Part shown: positions 44,550-53,468 of the stretch, in pieces | Layout of the letters: every line of letters starts with the position of its first letter | Numbering within the stretch: the first letter of the stretch is position 1 | Notes under the pieces: model-generated | The model's database searches: none | What the model was told of the DNA's origin: nothing | Seen by the model: only the letters and a program-made list of their open reading frames with translations | Position numbers and translations under genes: made by a program | Source of the DNA: Deinococcus marmoris DSM 12784 | GTDB lineage: Bacteria; Deinococcota; Deinococci; Deinococcales; Deinococcaceae | Length of the DNA: 64,000 nucleotides | Direction: 5' to 3' | Assembly: GCF_000701405.1 (NCBI RefSeq) | Contig: NZ_JNIV01000002.1 | Span: 62,001 to 126,000 of the forward strand

Positions 44550-46214
44550 ATGACTTCCTCCTCTTCCAGCCAGATTTCCCCGGTCCAGGGCCTGCACCAT
44601 GTCACGGTGATGGCCAGCGATCCGCAGCGCAACATCGACTTCTACACCAACGTGCTGGGGCAGCGCATGGTCAAGGTGACCGTGAATTTCGATGATCCCG
44701 GCACCTATCACCTGTATTACGGCGACCGCACCGGGCAGCCGGGCACGATCATGACCCACTTTCCCTGGCCCGGTGCGGCGCGTGGCGTGCGCGGCAACGG
44801 CGAAATTGTGGCGACGGCCTACAGCGCCCCGGCGGCCTCGTACGACTACTGGCTGGGCCGCCTGACCGCGCTGGGGCTGGAGGTAAGCGGGGGCATGCGC
44901 TTTGGGCAGAAGTTCCTGACGGTAGATGACCCGGACGGAACGTGGGTGGAACTTATCTTCGAGGACGGCGCACCCGTGGAGGAGTGGCCCGCCTCGCCCA
45001 TCCCGCCCGAACACGCTCTGCGCGGTTTTCACTCGGTCACCGGCTGGGTGGGGGAAACCGGGGCCGTGCGCGATCTGCTGGTGGGTCAACTGGGATTTAC
45101 CGAAGTGGGCAGCGAGGACGACGCGGAAGGCCAGCGCACCCGCTTCCGGGGCAGCGGCGATGACGACGGTGGCGCGGGCGTGGGCCTGTTCGTGGACGTG
45201 GTGGAACGGCCCGGTCAGCCGCGCGGCTCCTTCGGGGCGGGCAGCGTGCATCATGTCGCGCTGCGGACCCGCGACGACGAGCAGCAGACCGCGTACATGG
45301 GGCAACTGACGGCAGCGGGCTTCCGGCCCACCCCGGTGCAGGACCGCCAGTATTTCCACAGCATCTATTTCCGGGAAAGCAACGGCATCCTGTTCGAGAT
45401 CGCCACCGATGCCCCCGGCTTCCCCGACGACGAGCCGGTGGATGAGCTGGGCAAACACCTCAAGCTGCCTGAGTGGTACGAGGCCCGCCGCCCCACCATC
45501 GAGGCGCACCTGCCGCGCATCGTCAGTCCCGAATACGGCTTGACGCTGGGAACGCGGGACCTGGGGACAGCTCCGGCCATTCAGGAGGAAGCCGCACCCT
45601 CCGGCATTCAGGTTCTCACGGCTGGACGCCCGCTGGGCGAGGCACGCGTGGCCGCCGTTCTGCTGCACGGGCGCGGGGCGACGGCGCAGGACATCCTCTC
45701 GCTGGAGGGAGACCTGAACCTGAGCGCCTTCACCTATCTGGCCCCGCAGGCGGACGGCAACAGTTGGTATCCGCAATCGTTCCTGGCCCCGCTGGAACAG
45801 AACCAGCCGCATCTGGACGCCGCGCTGGCCACCGTGGACGCCCTGCTGGCCGAACTGGAAGCGCAGGGCATTCCTCCGCAGAACGTGGTGCTGGGCGGCT
45901 TCAGCCAGGGCGCGTGTCTGGCGCTGGAATATGCCAGCCGCAGCGGGGTGAAGCTGGGCGGCGTGGTGGCCCTGAGCGGCGCGCTGATCACGCTGGACGG
46001 GACGGGCGATCTGGACGGCCTGCCCGTGTTCATGGGCAACGCCCCGGACGACGCGCATATTCCGCTGGACCGTTTTCAGGCCAGCGCGGAACTGCTGCGT
46101 TCACGAGGCGCGGCGGTGGATGCCCGCGTTTTTCCGGGGCTGGGCCACTCCATCAACGCCGAGGAACTGGACGCCATGCGGGCGCTGATGCAGGCGGTGG
46201 TGGGGCAGGCGTAG
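44550..46214 (+). CDS. Fusion of ring-cleaving dioxygenase (MhqO-like) and alpha/beta hydrolase (MhqD-like)
   Basis: 554 aa. Residues about 1-320 are a double VOC/glyoxalase domain of the MhqO type (GLHHVTVMASDPQRNIDFYTNVLG; second module GSVHHVALRTRDDEQQ and YFRESNGILFEIATD with metal ligands His, His, Glu). Residues about 345-554 form a carboxylesterase/phospholipase-like alpha/beta hydrolase (VAAVLLHGRGATAQDIL, nucleophile Ser in GGFSQGACLALEYA, Asp in GNAPDD, His in FPGLGHSI). In Bacillus these are separate mhqO and mhqD genes induced by quinones. Here they are one chain next to a MarR regulator. Leaderless start. Confidence 0.88.
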   Translation: MTSSSSSQISPVQGLHHVTVMASDPQRNIDFYTNVLGQRMVKVTVNFDDPGTYHLYYGDRTGQPGTIMTHFPWPGAARGVRGNGEIVATAYSAPAASYDYWLGRLTALGLEVSGGMRFGQKFLTVDDPDGTWVELIFEDGAPVEEWPASPIPPEHALRGFHSVTGWVGETGAVRDLLVGQLGFTEVGSEDDAEGQRTRFRGSGDDDGGAGVGLFVDVVERPGQPRGSFGAGSVHHVALRTRDDEQQTAYMGQLTAAGFRPTPVQDRQYFHSIYFRESNGILFEIATDAPGFPDDEPVDELGKHLKLPEWYEARRPTIEAHLPRIVSPEYGLTLGTRDLGTAPAIQEEAAPSGIQVLTAGRPLGEARVAAVLLHGRGATAQDILSLEGDLNLSAFTYLAPQADGNSWYPQSFLAPLEQNQPHLDAALATVDALLAELEAQGIPPQNVVLGGFSQGACLALEYASRSGVKLGGVVALSGALITLDGTGDLDGLPVFMGNAPDDAHIPLDRFQASAELLRSRGAAVDARVFPGLGHSINAEELDAMRALMQAVVGQA

Positions 46215-46219
46215 GGGTC

Positions 46220-46915
46220 TTAACGGAGTGTGGCCGCGATAAAAATCGGGGTGGCATCCGGCCCCTCGAAGCCCGGCCCGTAGGCGCGCACGGTCACCAG
46301 CACGCGGTTGCCGCGCACGTCCACGCGCTCCAGCGAGTACCGGGCGGCGCACTTGCGGTCTGCGGGCAGGCTCAGATCCTGGTGGATGGTCTGCGTGTTC
46401 ACGGTCAGGCTGAATCCGGCGGGAACGCTGCCCGGCTCGAGCAGATCGCCATACGGGCAGGCCGAGGGCAGGGCGTACACATTCAGCTTGATCGGCACGG
46501 GGACAGACCACAGCGCCACGTTGATGATTCCAGTCTGTCCCGCGCCCAGACCGTCACTCCACTGCGGAAACGGTTGCGGATACACGCGGTTGTATTTCGC
46601 GGCGGACACGGCCCCCGGCGTCAGGCCGTAAGCAGACAGCGTGGCCGGGGTGGGCGGCGTGGTCAGCAGATTCCAGCGCAGCGTGTTGGGCAGGGCATCT
46701 GCCGTTTTCTGGCGGCTGTAGAGCTGCGCCCCCGTCGCCGTACTGAACACCTTCAGGCTGGCCGTGCCGAAGCCGGAGCCGTCCCGCACCCCCGAACTCA
46801 GGACCATCACCCGCGCCGAGGTGGAAGAGAAGCGCACCTGATTGACTGGAATGCGCTCGTTCGCCGCAGCAAAGGTGACGGTGGCGGCCAGGATCAGCGT
46901 CAGCAGATGTCTCAT
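46220..46915 (-). CDS. Exported protein, DUF2259-like
   Basis: 231 aa from ATG 46915; a TACGCT hexamer 5 nt upstream supports this start and removes an implausible N-terminus. Signal peptide MRHLLTLILAATVTFAAA. The mature part starts VNQVRFSSTSARVMVLSSGVRDGSGFGTASLKVF, which resembles the DUF2259 predicted-secreted family (strand, then a G.DGSG motif). Two Cys (SACPYGD, RKCAARY) may form a disulfide. Convergent with the fusion gene, only 5 nt apart. Function unknown. Confidence 0.65.
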   Translation of the reverse strand: MRHLLTLILAATVTFAAANERIPVNQVRFSSTSARVMVLSSGVRDGSGFGTASLKVFSTATGAQLYSRQKTADALPNTLRWNLLTTPPTPATLSAYGLTPGAVSAAKYNRVYPQPFPQWSDGLGAGQTGIINVALWSVPVPIKLNVYALPSACPYGDLLEPGSVPAGFSLTVNTQTIHQDLSLPADRKCAARYSLERVDVRGNRVLVTVRAYGPGFEGPDATPIFIAATLR

Positions 46916-47039
46916 GACTGAGCGTACACCCTGGGCAACGTTACAGAACATAAGTCCGAAGAACCCCGCCCCATCCTGACTTCTCCGCTCAGGATGGGGC
47001 GTTGAGTTTGTAATAGCGGGGGAATAGAATGGGCTTATT

Positions 47040-47065
47040 GAGAATTATTCCTGTTAAGAATTCTC
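47040..47065 (+). promoter_or_regulatory. AT-rich inverted repeat before the metal ATPase gene
   Basis: GAGAATT (47040-47046) and AATTCTC (47059-47065) around a 12-nt centre, just upstream of the AGGAGG ribosome site. In this GC-rich genome such a sequence is a likely metalloregulator site. Confidence 0.5.
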
Positions 47066-47079
47066 GCCCAGGAGGCTTC

Positions 47080-48999
47080 GTGACTACATCTACCCCGGCC
47101 AGTTTTGCCGCCCCCAGCCGCCAGCCCCACTTCAACGTCTCACCCGAACTGCGCTTTGCCGTCACCATGACTGGCCTGACCCTGTTGGGCCTGCTGGTGG
47201 GCGCAGCGGGGCAGTATTTAATCAACAACCCTTTCGTGATGTGGGGTGGCTACCTCGTCGCGTACCTAGCGGGGGGCATTCCCGCCGGGCGCGAGGCGCT
47301 GCACAGCCTGTTCGTGGAAAGGAAGCTGGACGTCGATTTGCTGATGGTGGTGGCCGCCCTGGGCGCGGCGAGCATCGGGCAGGCGGCGGACGGGGCCATT
47401 CTGCTGTTCCTGTTTAGCCTCAGCAACACCCTCCAGGACTGGGCGATGGGCCGCACCAAGAACGCCATCAGCGCCCTGATGGACCTGAACCCGGCGGGGG
47501 CCACCGTGCGGCGCGACGGACGCGAACGCTGGTGCGAGCTGGGCGAGATTCAGATTGGCGACGTGCTGATCGTCAAACCCGGCGAGCGCATCGCCGCCGA
47601 CGCCCGCGTGACGCTAGGGCATACGGCGGTGGACGAGTCGCCCATCACCGGGGAAAGCCTGCCGATTGATAAGACGGTGGGCGCGGAACTGGCCTCCGGC
47701 ACCATCAACCTGAACGGCAGCGTGGAGGCCGAAGTGGTTCGCCCAGCGGGAGACAGCACGCTGGCCCGGCTGGTGGCGCTGATGGAGCAGGCCCAGACCG
47801 CCAAGAGCCGCACTGAGACCATTACCGAGCGCTGGGAAAGCCCCTACGCGACGGTGGTGATCGTGCTGGTGCCGCTGGTGTTCGCGTTGCTGCATTACGG
47901 ATTCAAGCTGTCGCTGGATGTCTCTTGGTACCGCGCCATGACCTTCATGGTGGTGGCCAGCCCCTGCGCGGTGGTGATCAGCACCCCTGCCGTGATGCTC
48001 AGCGCGATGGCGGCGGCGGCGCGCGGCGGCGTGCTGTTCAAGAGCAGCGCGGCGATGGACACCCTGGCCCGCGTGAACACGGTGGCCTTCGACAAGACCG
48101 GCACGCTGACTCAGGCAAAAATGACGGTGGCCCGCATAGTGGCCGACGATGAAGCGGGGGCGCTGGCGCTGGCCGCTGGCCTGGAAAGTCACAGCGAACA
48201 CCCCATCGCGCGGGCGGTGGTGACGCTGGCGCGTGAGCGGGGCGTGTCTCCGGTTGCCGTCCGAAACGCGCAGGCCGTACCCGGAATGGGCATTGAGGCC
48301 ACGCTGGACAGCGGCGAGTTGGCCTGGGCCGGAAACCTCCGCCTGATGACGCGCGAGGGGGCCAGCCTCTCCCCCATTCAGGACGCCGCCCTGCGTGAGC
48401 TGAATACCGAGGGCAGCAGCACCGTGATCGTGGGCGTGGGCAACCGCGTGCTGGCTGTGATGGGCGTGGCCGATACGCTGCGCCCAGGCATCGCTGAAGC
48501 CATTTCCAGCCTGCGGGCGGCGGGCGTGGAACATCAGGTGATGCTGACCGGCGACAAGATGGAGGTGGCCCAGGCCGTGGCCGCCCAGATCGGCCTGAGC
48601 GAGTACCGCGCCGAGTTGCTACCCGAGGACAAGCTGCGGATCATGGGTGAGTTGCCCGGCCCGCTGGCGATGGTGGGCGACGGCGTGAACGACGCTCCGG
48701 CCCTGGCCCGCGCCGATCTCGGCATTGCCGTCGCCAGCGGCACCGACGTGGCCATCGAGAGCGCCGACGTGGTGCTGATGAAAAACGATCTGGGCAAACT
48801 GGCCGGAGCCGTGAAACTGGCCAAAGATGCCCGCCGCACCGTCTTCCTGAACCTGGCCTTCGCCTTCGGGGTCATCCTGATCATCGCGCCGCTGGCTGTG
48901 GCCGGAAAGATTCCGTTGCCGCTGGGCGTCATCGCACACGAGGGCGGCACCGTGTTCGTGGTGTTCATGGGCCTCCGTTTACTGCGGCACCGACTGTAA
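47080..48999 (+). CDS. P1B-4 type heavy-metal transporting ATPase
   Basis: 639 aa from GTG 47080 (AGGAGG 4 nt upstream); an ATG at 47029 is possible but falls in the inverted repeat region. Has A-domain TGES, P-domain FDKTGTLTQ, MVGDGVNDAPAL and membrane motif SPC (VVASPCAVVIS). The last helix contains HEGGT (620-624). SPC plus HEGGT and the absence of an N-terminal metal-binding domain define the P1B-4 class (CoaT/CtpD-like), which exports Co2+, Fe2+ or related ions. Not a Zn/Cd-type (P1B-2) enzyme. Confidence 0.9.
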   Translation: MTTSTPASFAAPSRQPHFNVSPELRFAVTMTGLTLLGLLVGAAGQYLINNPFVMWGGYLVAYLAGGIPAGREALHSLFVERKLDVDLLMVVAALGAASIGQAADGAILLFLFSLSNTLQDWAMGRTKNAISALMDLNPAGATVRRDGRERWCELGEIQIGDVLIVKPGERIAADARVTLGHTAVDESPITGESLPIDKTVGAELASGTINLNGSVEAEVVRPAGDSTLARLVALMEQAQTAKSRTETITERWESPYATVVIVLVPLVFALLHYGFKLSLDVSWYRAMTFMVVASPCAVVISTPAVMLSAMAAAARGGVLFKSSAAMDTLARVNTVAFDKTGTLTQAKMTVARIVADDEAGALALAAGLESHSEHPIARAVVTLARERGVSPVAVRNAQAVPGMGIEATLDSGELAWAGNLRLMTREGASLSPIQDAALRELNTEGSSTVIVGVGNRVLAVMGVADTLRPGIAEAISSLRAAGVEHQVMLTGDKMEVAQAVAAQIGLSEYRAELLPEDKLRIMGELPGPLAMVGDGVNDAPALARADLGIAVASGTDVAIESADVVLMKNDLGKLAGAVKLAKDARRTVFLNLAFAFGVILIIAPLAVAGKIPLPLGVIAHEGGTVFVVFMGLRLLRHRL

Positions 49000-49025
49000 A
49001 ACGCCTGATCACTCAGCAGGCGGAG

Positions 49026-49322
49026 TCAGAAATTTCTGGTGACTGTAGCGGTGTAAATGAATGCCCCGATAACATAGATAAATGGGGAAACTGCCGCCAG
49101 CAACGCCAGCCTGCCGCGCCGCATGATCATCAGCGCCAGCGTGGCGATCAGACAGACGGGATAGACGTACAGCACGGTAAACATCGTCTCTGAGAAATGC
49201 GCCCCTATTGGATCCTGAGCGCCACTATCGGTGGCGAAGGCCGCTGCCACAGCGGTAAAAAAGGTCAGCACCGCTCCCAGAATCAGCAGGACGATCAGAC
49301 CGAAAATAGACCAGGGTTTCAT
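49026..49322 (-). CDS. Small three-helix membrane protein (paralogue A)
   Basis: 98 aa from ATG 49322, preceded by GAGGAGC. Three predicted membrane helices (WSIFGLIVLLILGAVLTFFTAVAAAF, FTVLYVYPVCLIATLALMIM, LALLAAVSPFIYVIGAFIYTA). Same length and topology as the next gene upstream (49405-49701), with shared features: a GS/GAQDPIG...-type loop, a basic RRG turn, and Ala-Ala-x-x-P-F-x-Y in helix 3. Tandem duplicates. No family recognised. Confidence 0.65.
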   Translation of the reverse strand: MKPWSIFGLIVLLILGAVLTFFTAVAAAFATDSGAQDPIGAHFSETMFTVLYVYPVCLIATLALMIMRRGRLALLAAVSPFIYVIGAFIYTATVTRNF

Positions 49323-49404
49323 CGTTGCTCCTCTCATAGGGAAGGTTGACCGCACGGGATAGCCAGAAAAGCAAACCCGTGGCGCAGCCTTTTCAGACCA
49401 GAAA

Positions 49405-49701
49405 TCAGCGCGAAGGGAGATCAGCCCAGATGGCAGCCAGGATGAACGCCAGCAGGAGATAGAGGAAGGGGAAAGCCGCCGCAGCCAGGGCATGGCCACC
49501 CCTTTTTCTGATGGACAGCCACACCGAAGTTGGCAAAGCCACCAGATAGACCAGCGGAACAGTCATGAAAGTCACGAAGAGAGACTGTCCTATCGGGCTT
49601 CCCTCGCCACCTGCAAAGATCGCCACGACGACGGCCAGGATGACCAGAGGCACTCCCAGCACCAGCAGGACCACTTGAACAACCACCATCCAGGTTTGCA
49701 T
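49405..49701 (-). CDS. Small three-helix membrane protein (paralogue B)
   Basis: 98 aa from ATG 49701, with TAAGCT 7 nt upstream (leaderless). Helices: VVVQVVLLVLGVPLVILAVVVAIFA, FVTFMTVPLVYLVALPTSVWL, GHALAAAAFPFLYLLLAFILAAI. Loop GEGSPIG and basic RKRGG turn align with paralogue A. Likely first gene of a two-gene unit with A. Function unknown. Confidence 0.65.
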   Translation of the reverse strand: MQTWMVVVQVVLLVLGVPLVILAVVVAIFAGGEGSPIGQSLFVTFMTVPLVYLVALPTSVWLSIRKRGGHALAAAAFPFLYLLLAFILAAIWADLPSR

Positions 49702-49708
49702 TGGCCGC

Positions 49709-49714
49709 AGCTTA
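49709..49714 (-). promoter_or_regulatory. -10 box of membrane paralogue B (leaderless)
   Basis: TAAGCT on the minus strand, 7 nt before ATG 49701. Confidence 0.45.
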
Positions 49715-49836
49715 CGGCAGCAGCCGCTGAAATCTGAGTACCCGCCCAAGCCCCAAAGCTCTGTAAACCCGCCTCGCACCACCGCCCACCCCGCTTCCTC
49801 TACCCTGAAACCACTCAAATTCAGGAGGTTCCAATC

Positions 49837-50058
49837 ATGGGAGAAGGCAAACCAGAGACCACCCCGAGCAGCAACCAGACCAACCATCCTGCCCAGGAAG
49901 GCCACAGTCCGCAGGGCGGCAGCAAGGACACCAATGATCTGCATGACATCAAGGGTGTGCAGAAGACCGGGATGCAGGAGAAGGCCAGACAGGCCGAGAA
50001 CCTGCCGGAGAGCGTTATCGGCACCGACACCCTGAAAAACCCCAACCAGCGCTCGTAA
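49837..50058 (+). CDS. Small hydrophilic, probably disordered protein (MGEGKP family, 1)
   Basis: 73 aa, with CAGGAGG 9 nt before ATG. Starts MGEGKPETTPSSNQTNHPAQEG. No Cys, Trp, Tyr or Phe, rich in Gly, Gln, Asn, Thr and Lys, so no hydrophobic core is expected. The composition is like hydrophilins or LEA-type desiccation proteins, but no LEA motif is seen. It is followed after 24 nt by a second gene with the same first six residues. Role in desiccation is speculation. Confidence 0.65.
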   Translation: MGEGKPETTPSSNQTNHPAQEGHSPQGGSKDTNDLHDIKGVQKTGMQEKARQAENLPESVIGTDTLKNPNQRS

Positions 50059-50082
50059 CCGCAAGCCAGAAAAGGAGTCTAT

Positions 50083-50412
50083 ATGGGAGAAGGTAAACCG
50101 CAGTCACAGGCCGAAACCAATGTCCAGCAAACCGATGTGCAGACCACCGACAAGTGGGAAACCGGCACCCCCAAGACCCCCAGCGACGCCGAGGCGCAGG
50201 CCGTGGTGGACGCCATGAGCGACAAGAATGCTGGGGACGGGGCTGGCACCTCTACGGCACAGCAGGTGTCCAGCACGCTTGACCCCCGCGCCGAGGGGCA
50301 GGGCGGCGACGCGATCAACCCGTCCAGCTTCGGTGGCCTGAAAGATGGCCTGCCTGCCAGCGGCGCTCCGGCAGACCCCGACAAGACCGTGGACGCGAAC
50401 GAGAAAATCTAA
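50083..50412 (+). CDS. Small hydrophilic, probably disordered protein (MGEGKP family, 2)
   Basis: 109 aa, with AAAGGAG 7 nt before ATG. Starts MGEGKPQSQAETNVQQTDVQTTDKW and has only one Trp and one Phe, many Asp, Gly, Ala, Thr and Gln. The C-terminal half (LDPRAEGQGGDAINPSSFGGLKDGLP) is Gly-rich. Shares the MGEGKP N-terminus with the preceding gene, forming a two-gene operon that ends in a strong terminator. Function unknown; predicted disorder and hydrophilicity would fit a protective protein. Confidence 0.65.
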   Translation: MGEGKPQSQAETNVQQTDVQTTDKWETGTPKTPSDAEAQAVVDAMSDKNAGDGAGTSTAQQVSSTLDPRAEGQGGDAINPSSFGGLKDGLPASGAPADPDKTVDANEKI

Positions 50413-50426
50413 ACCGTTGGAAGCGA

Positions 50427-50463
50427 AAAATGGACCGCTGGCAGTTTCGCCACGGTCCATTTT
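50427..50463. terminator. Bidirectional intrinsic terminator
   Basis: AAAATGGACCG / CGGTCCATTTT (11 bp) with an inner TGGC/GCCA stem. It serves the MGEGKP pair on the plus strand and the convergent polyketide synthase gene on the minus strand. Confidence 0.88.
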
Positions 50464-50473
50464 CTATGGCTGG

Positions 50474-51535
50474 TCAGAGTTCCAGCAGCACATGCTCGGC
50501 GCTGAAACCCGGTCCCATCGCGCTTAACAGTGCCTTGCCGCGTGGCCCAGCTTTCAGGGCTTCTTCCAGCACAAACAGAACGGTAACGCTGCTCATGTTG
50601 CCGTGGGCGCGCAACACCGCGCGGCTGCTGTCCAGCGCGCCTGACGGGAGGTCCAGCGCTTCCTCATAGGCGCTCAGCACCTTGACGCCGCCAGGATGGA
50701 CGATGAATGTGCTGATCTCCTCCTGAGTCCAGCCGTGGGCGGCCAGCGCCTCAGCGACATTGCCGCGCATCATGCCACGCACCAGGGCTGGAATATCGCG
50801 GCTGAAGCGCACTTTCAGGCCGTCGTCCACCACGTCCCAGCCCATGATGTCCTCGCTGTTCTCGATCAGCGTGCTGTATGCGCCGTGAAGGGACAGCAGG
50901 GGCGGTGGGCCGGGAACGTCAGGCGACGTGACCACCAGGGCCGCGCCGCCATCGGAAAACAGCGCCGTGCCCACGAAGTTGCTCTTGGATTCGTCGCCCT
51001 TGACCAGCGTCAGGCTGCACAGTTCCACCGCCACGTACAGCACGCGCTTGAAGCCTGCGCGCACCAGATCGGCGGCCCGCGCCAGCCCCGCCGCGCCGCC
51101 CGCACAGCCCAGACCCCAGATGGGGAGCCGCGCCGCATGACGGCCCATGCCCAGCGACTCGATCAGCCACGCGTCCAGGCTGGGCGTGCTGAGGCCGCTG
51201 GTATTGACCACGATCACCGCGTCGAGCTCGGTGGGGCGAAGCTCGGCGCGGGCCAGGGCTTCCGCCCCCAGCCGGGTGATCAAGGCGCGGGCCTGCTCGA
51301 TAAAGACGGCGTTCTTCTCGCCAAAGCCGCGCGGCTCCAGATACCAGCCCAGCGGACGTGACAGCGCGCGCAACTCGATCTGGGCATTGCTGAACACGTC
51401 AAGTAGGTGCGGGCGCGCGGCCATGCGTGGAAACAGCGTGCGGGCCGCCTCCCTGATCTCGGACTGGGCCACCTGATAGGGCGGCGATCCGGTGACCAGG
51501 GAACGCAGGACGGGCAGTGAAACGGCTGAACTCAT
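50474..51535 (-). CDS. Type III polyketide synthase (chalcone synthase family)
   Basis: 353 aa from ATG 51535, where the family N-terminus begins (a longer frame starts at 51619). Complete Cys-His-Asn triad: Cys144 in [18 protein letters not shown], His280 in [10 protein letters not shown], Asn313 in [15 protein letters not shown]. Such enzymes condense malonyl-CoA onto an acyl-CoA starter to give alkylpyrones, resorcinols or THN. Tailoring genes (methyltransferase, UbiA, P450) that often accompany bacterial type III PKS genes are not adjacent. Product unknown; possibly a membrane lipid or pigment precursor. Confidence 0.9.
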   Translation of the reverse strand: MSSAVSLPVLRSLVTGSPPYQVAQSEIREAARTLFPRMAARPHLLDVFSNAQIELRALSRPLGWYLEPRGFGEKNAVFIEQARALITRLGAEALARAELRPTELDAVIVVNTSGLSTPSLDAWLIESLGMGRHAARLPIWGLGCAGGAAGLARAADLVRAGFKRVLYVAVELCSLTLVKGDESKSNFVGTALFSDGGAALVVTSPDVPGPPPLLSLHGAYSTLIENSEDIMGWDVVDDGLKVRFSRDIPALVRGMMRGNVAEALAAHGWTQEEISTFIVHPGGVKVLSAYEEALDLPSGALDSSRAVLRAHGNMSSVTVLFVLEEALKAGPRGKALLSAMGPGFSAEHVLLEL

Positions 51536-51620
51536 TCGGCCATTGTGGCGCGGAGTGGTGGGGAAAAACAGGAAACGGGCGGGCTGAATCTCACCCGCCC
51601 GCCTCGTCATAACCTGCAAC

Positions 51621-52526
51621 TTATTTCTGGTTCTTTTCCCACTCGGCCCGGCCCACCTCGTCGAGCTTCTTGAAATCCTCGTCGGTCAGGGTCAGGCTGG
51701 CGGCGGCCACGTTTTCTTCCAGGTGGCGCACCTTGCCGGTACCGGGAATGGGGAGCATTACCGGGCTGCGCTTCAGCACCCAGGCCAGGGCCACCTGCGA
51801 GGGGCTGGCGTTCAGACGCTTGGCAACCTCGTCCAGCACACTGCCGTCCTTTGCCAGACTGCCCGCCGCCAGGGGGAACCACGGCAGAAACCCGATATTT
51901 TCCTTCTCGCAGTAGTCCAGCACGTCCTCGGACTTGCGGTTCACGAGGTTGTACAGGTTCTGGACGGTGGACACCGGGAACACCTCACGGGCGGCCTCGA
52001 TTTCCTCCACACTCACCTCCGAGAGTCCGGCGTGGCGAATCACGCCCTCATCCATCAGTTCACGGATGGCCCCGAACTGCTCGTCTCTCGGGACGTTGGG
52101 ATCAATCCGGTGCAGTTGCCACAGGTCAATCCGGTCCACGCCCAGGCGGCGGCGCGAGATGTACGCCTGCTGCTTGAGGTACTCGGGGCGGCCTACTGGC
52201 GTCCAGACATTGGGGCCGGTGCGGGTCAGTCCGGCCTTGGTGGCGATGACCACCGTGTCGTAGGGGTGCAGCGCCTCGCGGATCAGTTCCTCGCTGACGG
52301 CGGGACCATAGCTGTCGGCGGTGTCGATCAGGTTGACGCCCAGCTCAGGCAGGCGGCGCAGGGTTTCCAGCACGCCCTCGGGATCGGCGGGATCGCCCCA
52401 GATGCCGTCACCCGTGATCCGCATGGCACCGAAGCCCAGGCGGTTGACGCTCAGGTCTCCGCCGATCTTGAATGTGCCGCTGTCGGCAGCGTTGGGTTGT
52501 TCGGTTGTCGTTGATTTATCGGTCAT
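51621..52526 (-). CDS. Aldo/keto reductase (YdbC-like)
   Basis: 301 aa from ATG 52526 with TGGAGG 8 nt upstream (an ATG five codons earlier contains the ribosome site). Catalytic Asp/Tyr in [19 protein letters not shown], Lys in [14 protein letters not shown], His in [13 protein letters not shown]; cofactor region [23 protein letters not shown]-dependent reductase of small carbonyls. Same strand and close to a nitroreductase gene upstream (gap of 54 nt), possibly one transcript with it. Paralogous to the AKR at 39.6 kb only at family level. Confidence 0.88.
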   Translation of the reverse strand: MTDKSTTTEQPNAADSGTFKIGGDLSVNRLGFGAMRITGDGIWGDPADPEGVLETLRRLPELGVNLIDTADSYGPAVSEELIREALHPYDTVVIATKAGLTRTGPNVWTPVGRPEYLKQQAYISRRRLGVDRIDLWQLHRIDPNVPRDEQFGAIRELMDEGVIRHAGLSEVSVEEIEAAREVFPVSTVQNLYNLVNRKSEDVLDYCEKENIGFLPWFPLAAGSLAKDGSVLDEVAKRLNASPSQVALAWVLKRSPVMLPIPGTGKVRHLEENVAAASLTLTDEDFKKLDEVGRAEWEKNQK

Positions 52527-52580
52527 GGGTGGTGCCTCCATTCGGGAAAGTCTGCGCCTCTGAAAAGTGGCAGGGATGGG

Positions 52581-53456
52581 TCAGGGTTCAGGATGTCCAG
52601 AGGTTTGGGAAGGGGTTGCATCGGCCTCTCCCTCCGGGACGCTACAGCTTTCGCGGAACACGAACTGCTCCAGGCGTTTGCGGTGGCGGCTGCTCCAGTC
52701 GATGGTGGGGCGGCTCTGGTCTGCGGGCAGGTAGCCCAGGCGGAACAAGGCCATCAATTCCAGATCGTCGGGGACGGCCAGCAATTCCTTGACCTCCTGC
52801 CAGTGGCGCGGAATCTCGGCGGGCGTGCTGACGAACTGGATGCCCATGCCCAGCGCCCCCACCGCGTTCCAGATGTTCTCGATGGCCGCGCCCAGCCCGA
52901 ACACACTGTAAAAGCCCGACAGTTCGCTGGGGCGGTATTCCGTTTTGTCCAGCAGTGCGGCCAGCAGCAACGGGCTTCCGGCCACCAGTTGGCGGTTGTC
53001 CTCGCCCAGTTTTTTCGGCACGCCCAGTTGGCGCATCACCTTGAGACCCGCGTCGCTGAATACCTGCCGCGTAAAGGGTTTGAGCGGTCCCGGCAGATGA
53101 TCGATGTGGATGCCGTCGCGCTTGGCCTCCATCTCGGCCTGCGAGAAGCGGAAATAGCGGCGGTAGCGCTCGAAGAACAGCCCGGCGTCGATCAGCTCGG
53201 TCATGCTCTGGCCCGACAGTTCGGCCACCCGCCCGATGGTCTGGGGGCTTTCGATCAGCACAAACCGCCACGGCTGGGAATTGAAATGGCTGGGCGCGGC
53301 CTGCGCCACCCGCATCAGCGTGTGCTGGTGTTCAAGGCTGACCGGATCGGGGCGAAAGGGGCCGTTGGTGGTGCGCCGTCCCAGCATCCCCGCGATCACT
53401 GCGGGCGTCACCGGAGGCGGCAAGGTGGAAGGAGGAACAACGGGTGGGGAGGTCAT
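52581..53456 (-). CDS. Nitroreductase-family protein
   Basis: 291 aa. FMN-binding pattern: [17 protein letters not shown] and [70 protein letters not shown]. It is longer than the HxlR-linked nitroreductase at 37.4 kb, through an insert around residues 85-130. Probably an NAD(P)H-dependent reductase of nitro or quinone compounds. Leaderless: TAGCCT 6 nt before ATG. Likely cotranscribed with the aldo/keto reductase. Confidence 0.82.
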   Translation of the reverse strand: MTSPPVVPPSTLPPPVTPAVIAGMLGRRTTNGPFRPDPVSLEHQHTLMRVAQAAPSHFNSQPWRFVLIESPQTIGRVAELSGQSMTELIDAGLFFERYRRYFRFSQAEMEAKRDGIHIDHLPGPLKPFTRQVFSDAGLKVMRQLGVPKKLGEDNRQLVAGSPLLLAALLDKTEYRPSELSGFYSVFGLGAAIENIWNAVGALGMGIQFVSTPAEIPRHWQEVKELLAVPDDLELMALFRLGYLPADQSRPTIDWSSRHRKRLEQFVFRESCSVPEGEADATPSQTSGHPEP

Positions 53457-53462
53457 GGGGGC

Positions 53463-53468
53463 AGGCTA
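53463..53468 (-). promoter_or_regulatory. -10 box of the 53456 nitroreductase gene (leaderless)
   Basis: TAGCCT on the minus strand, 6 nt before ATG 53456. Confidence 0.5.
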
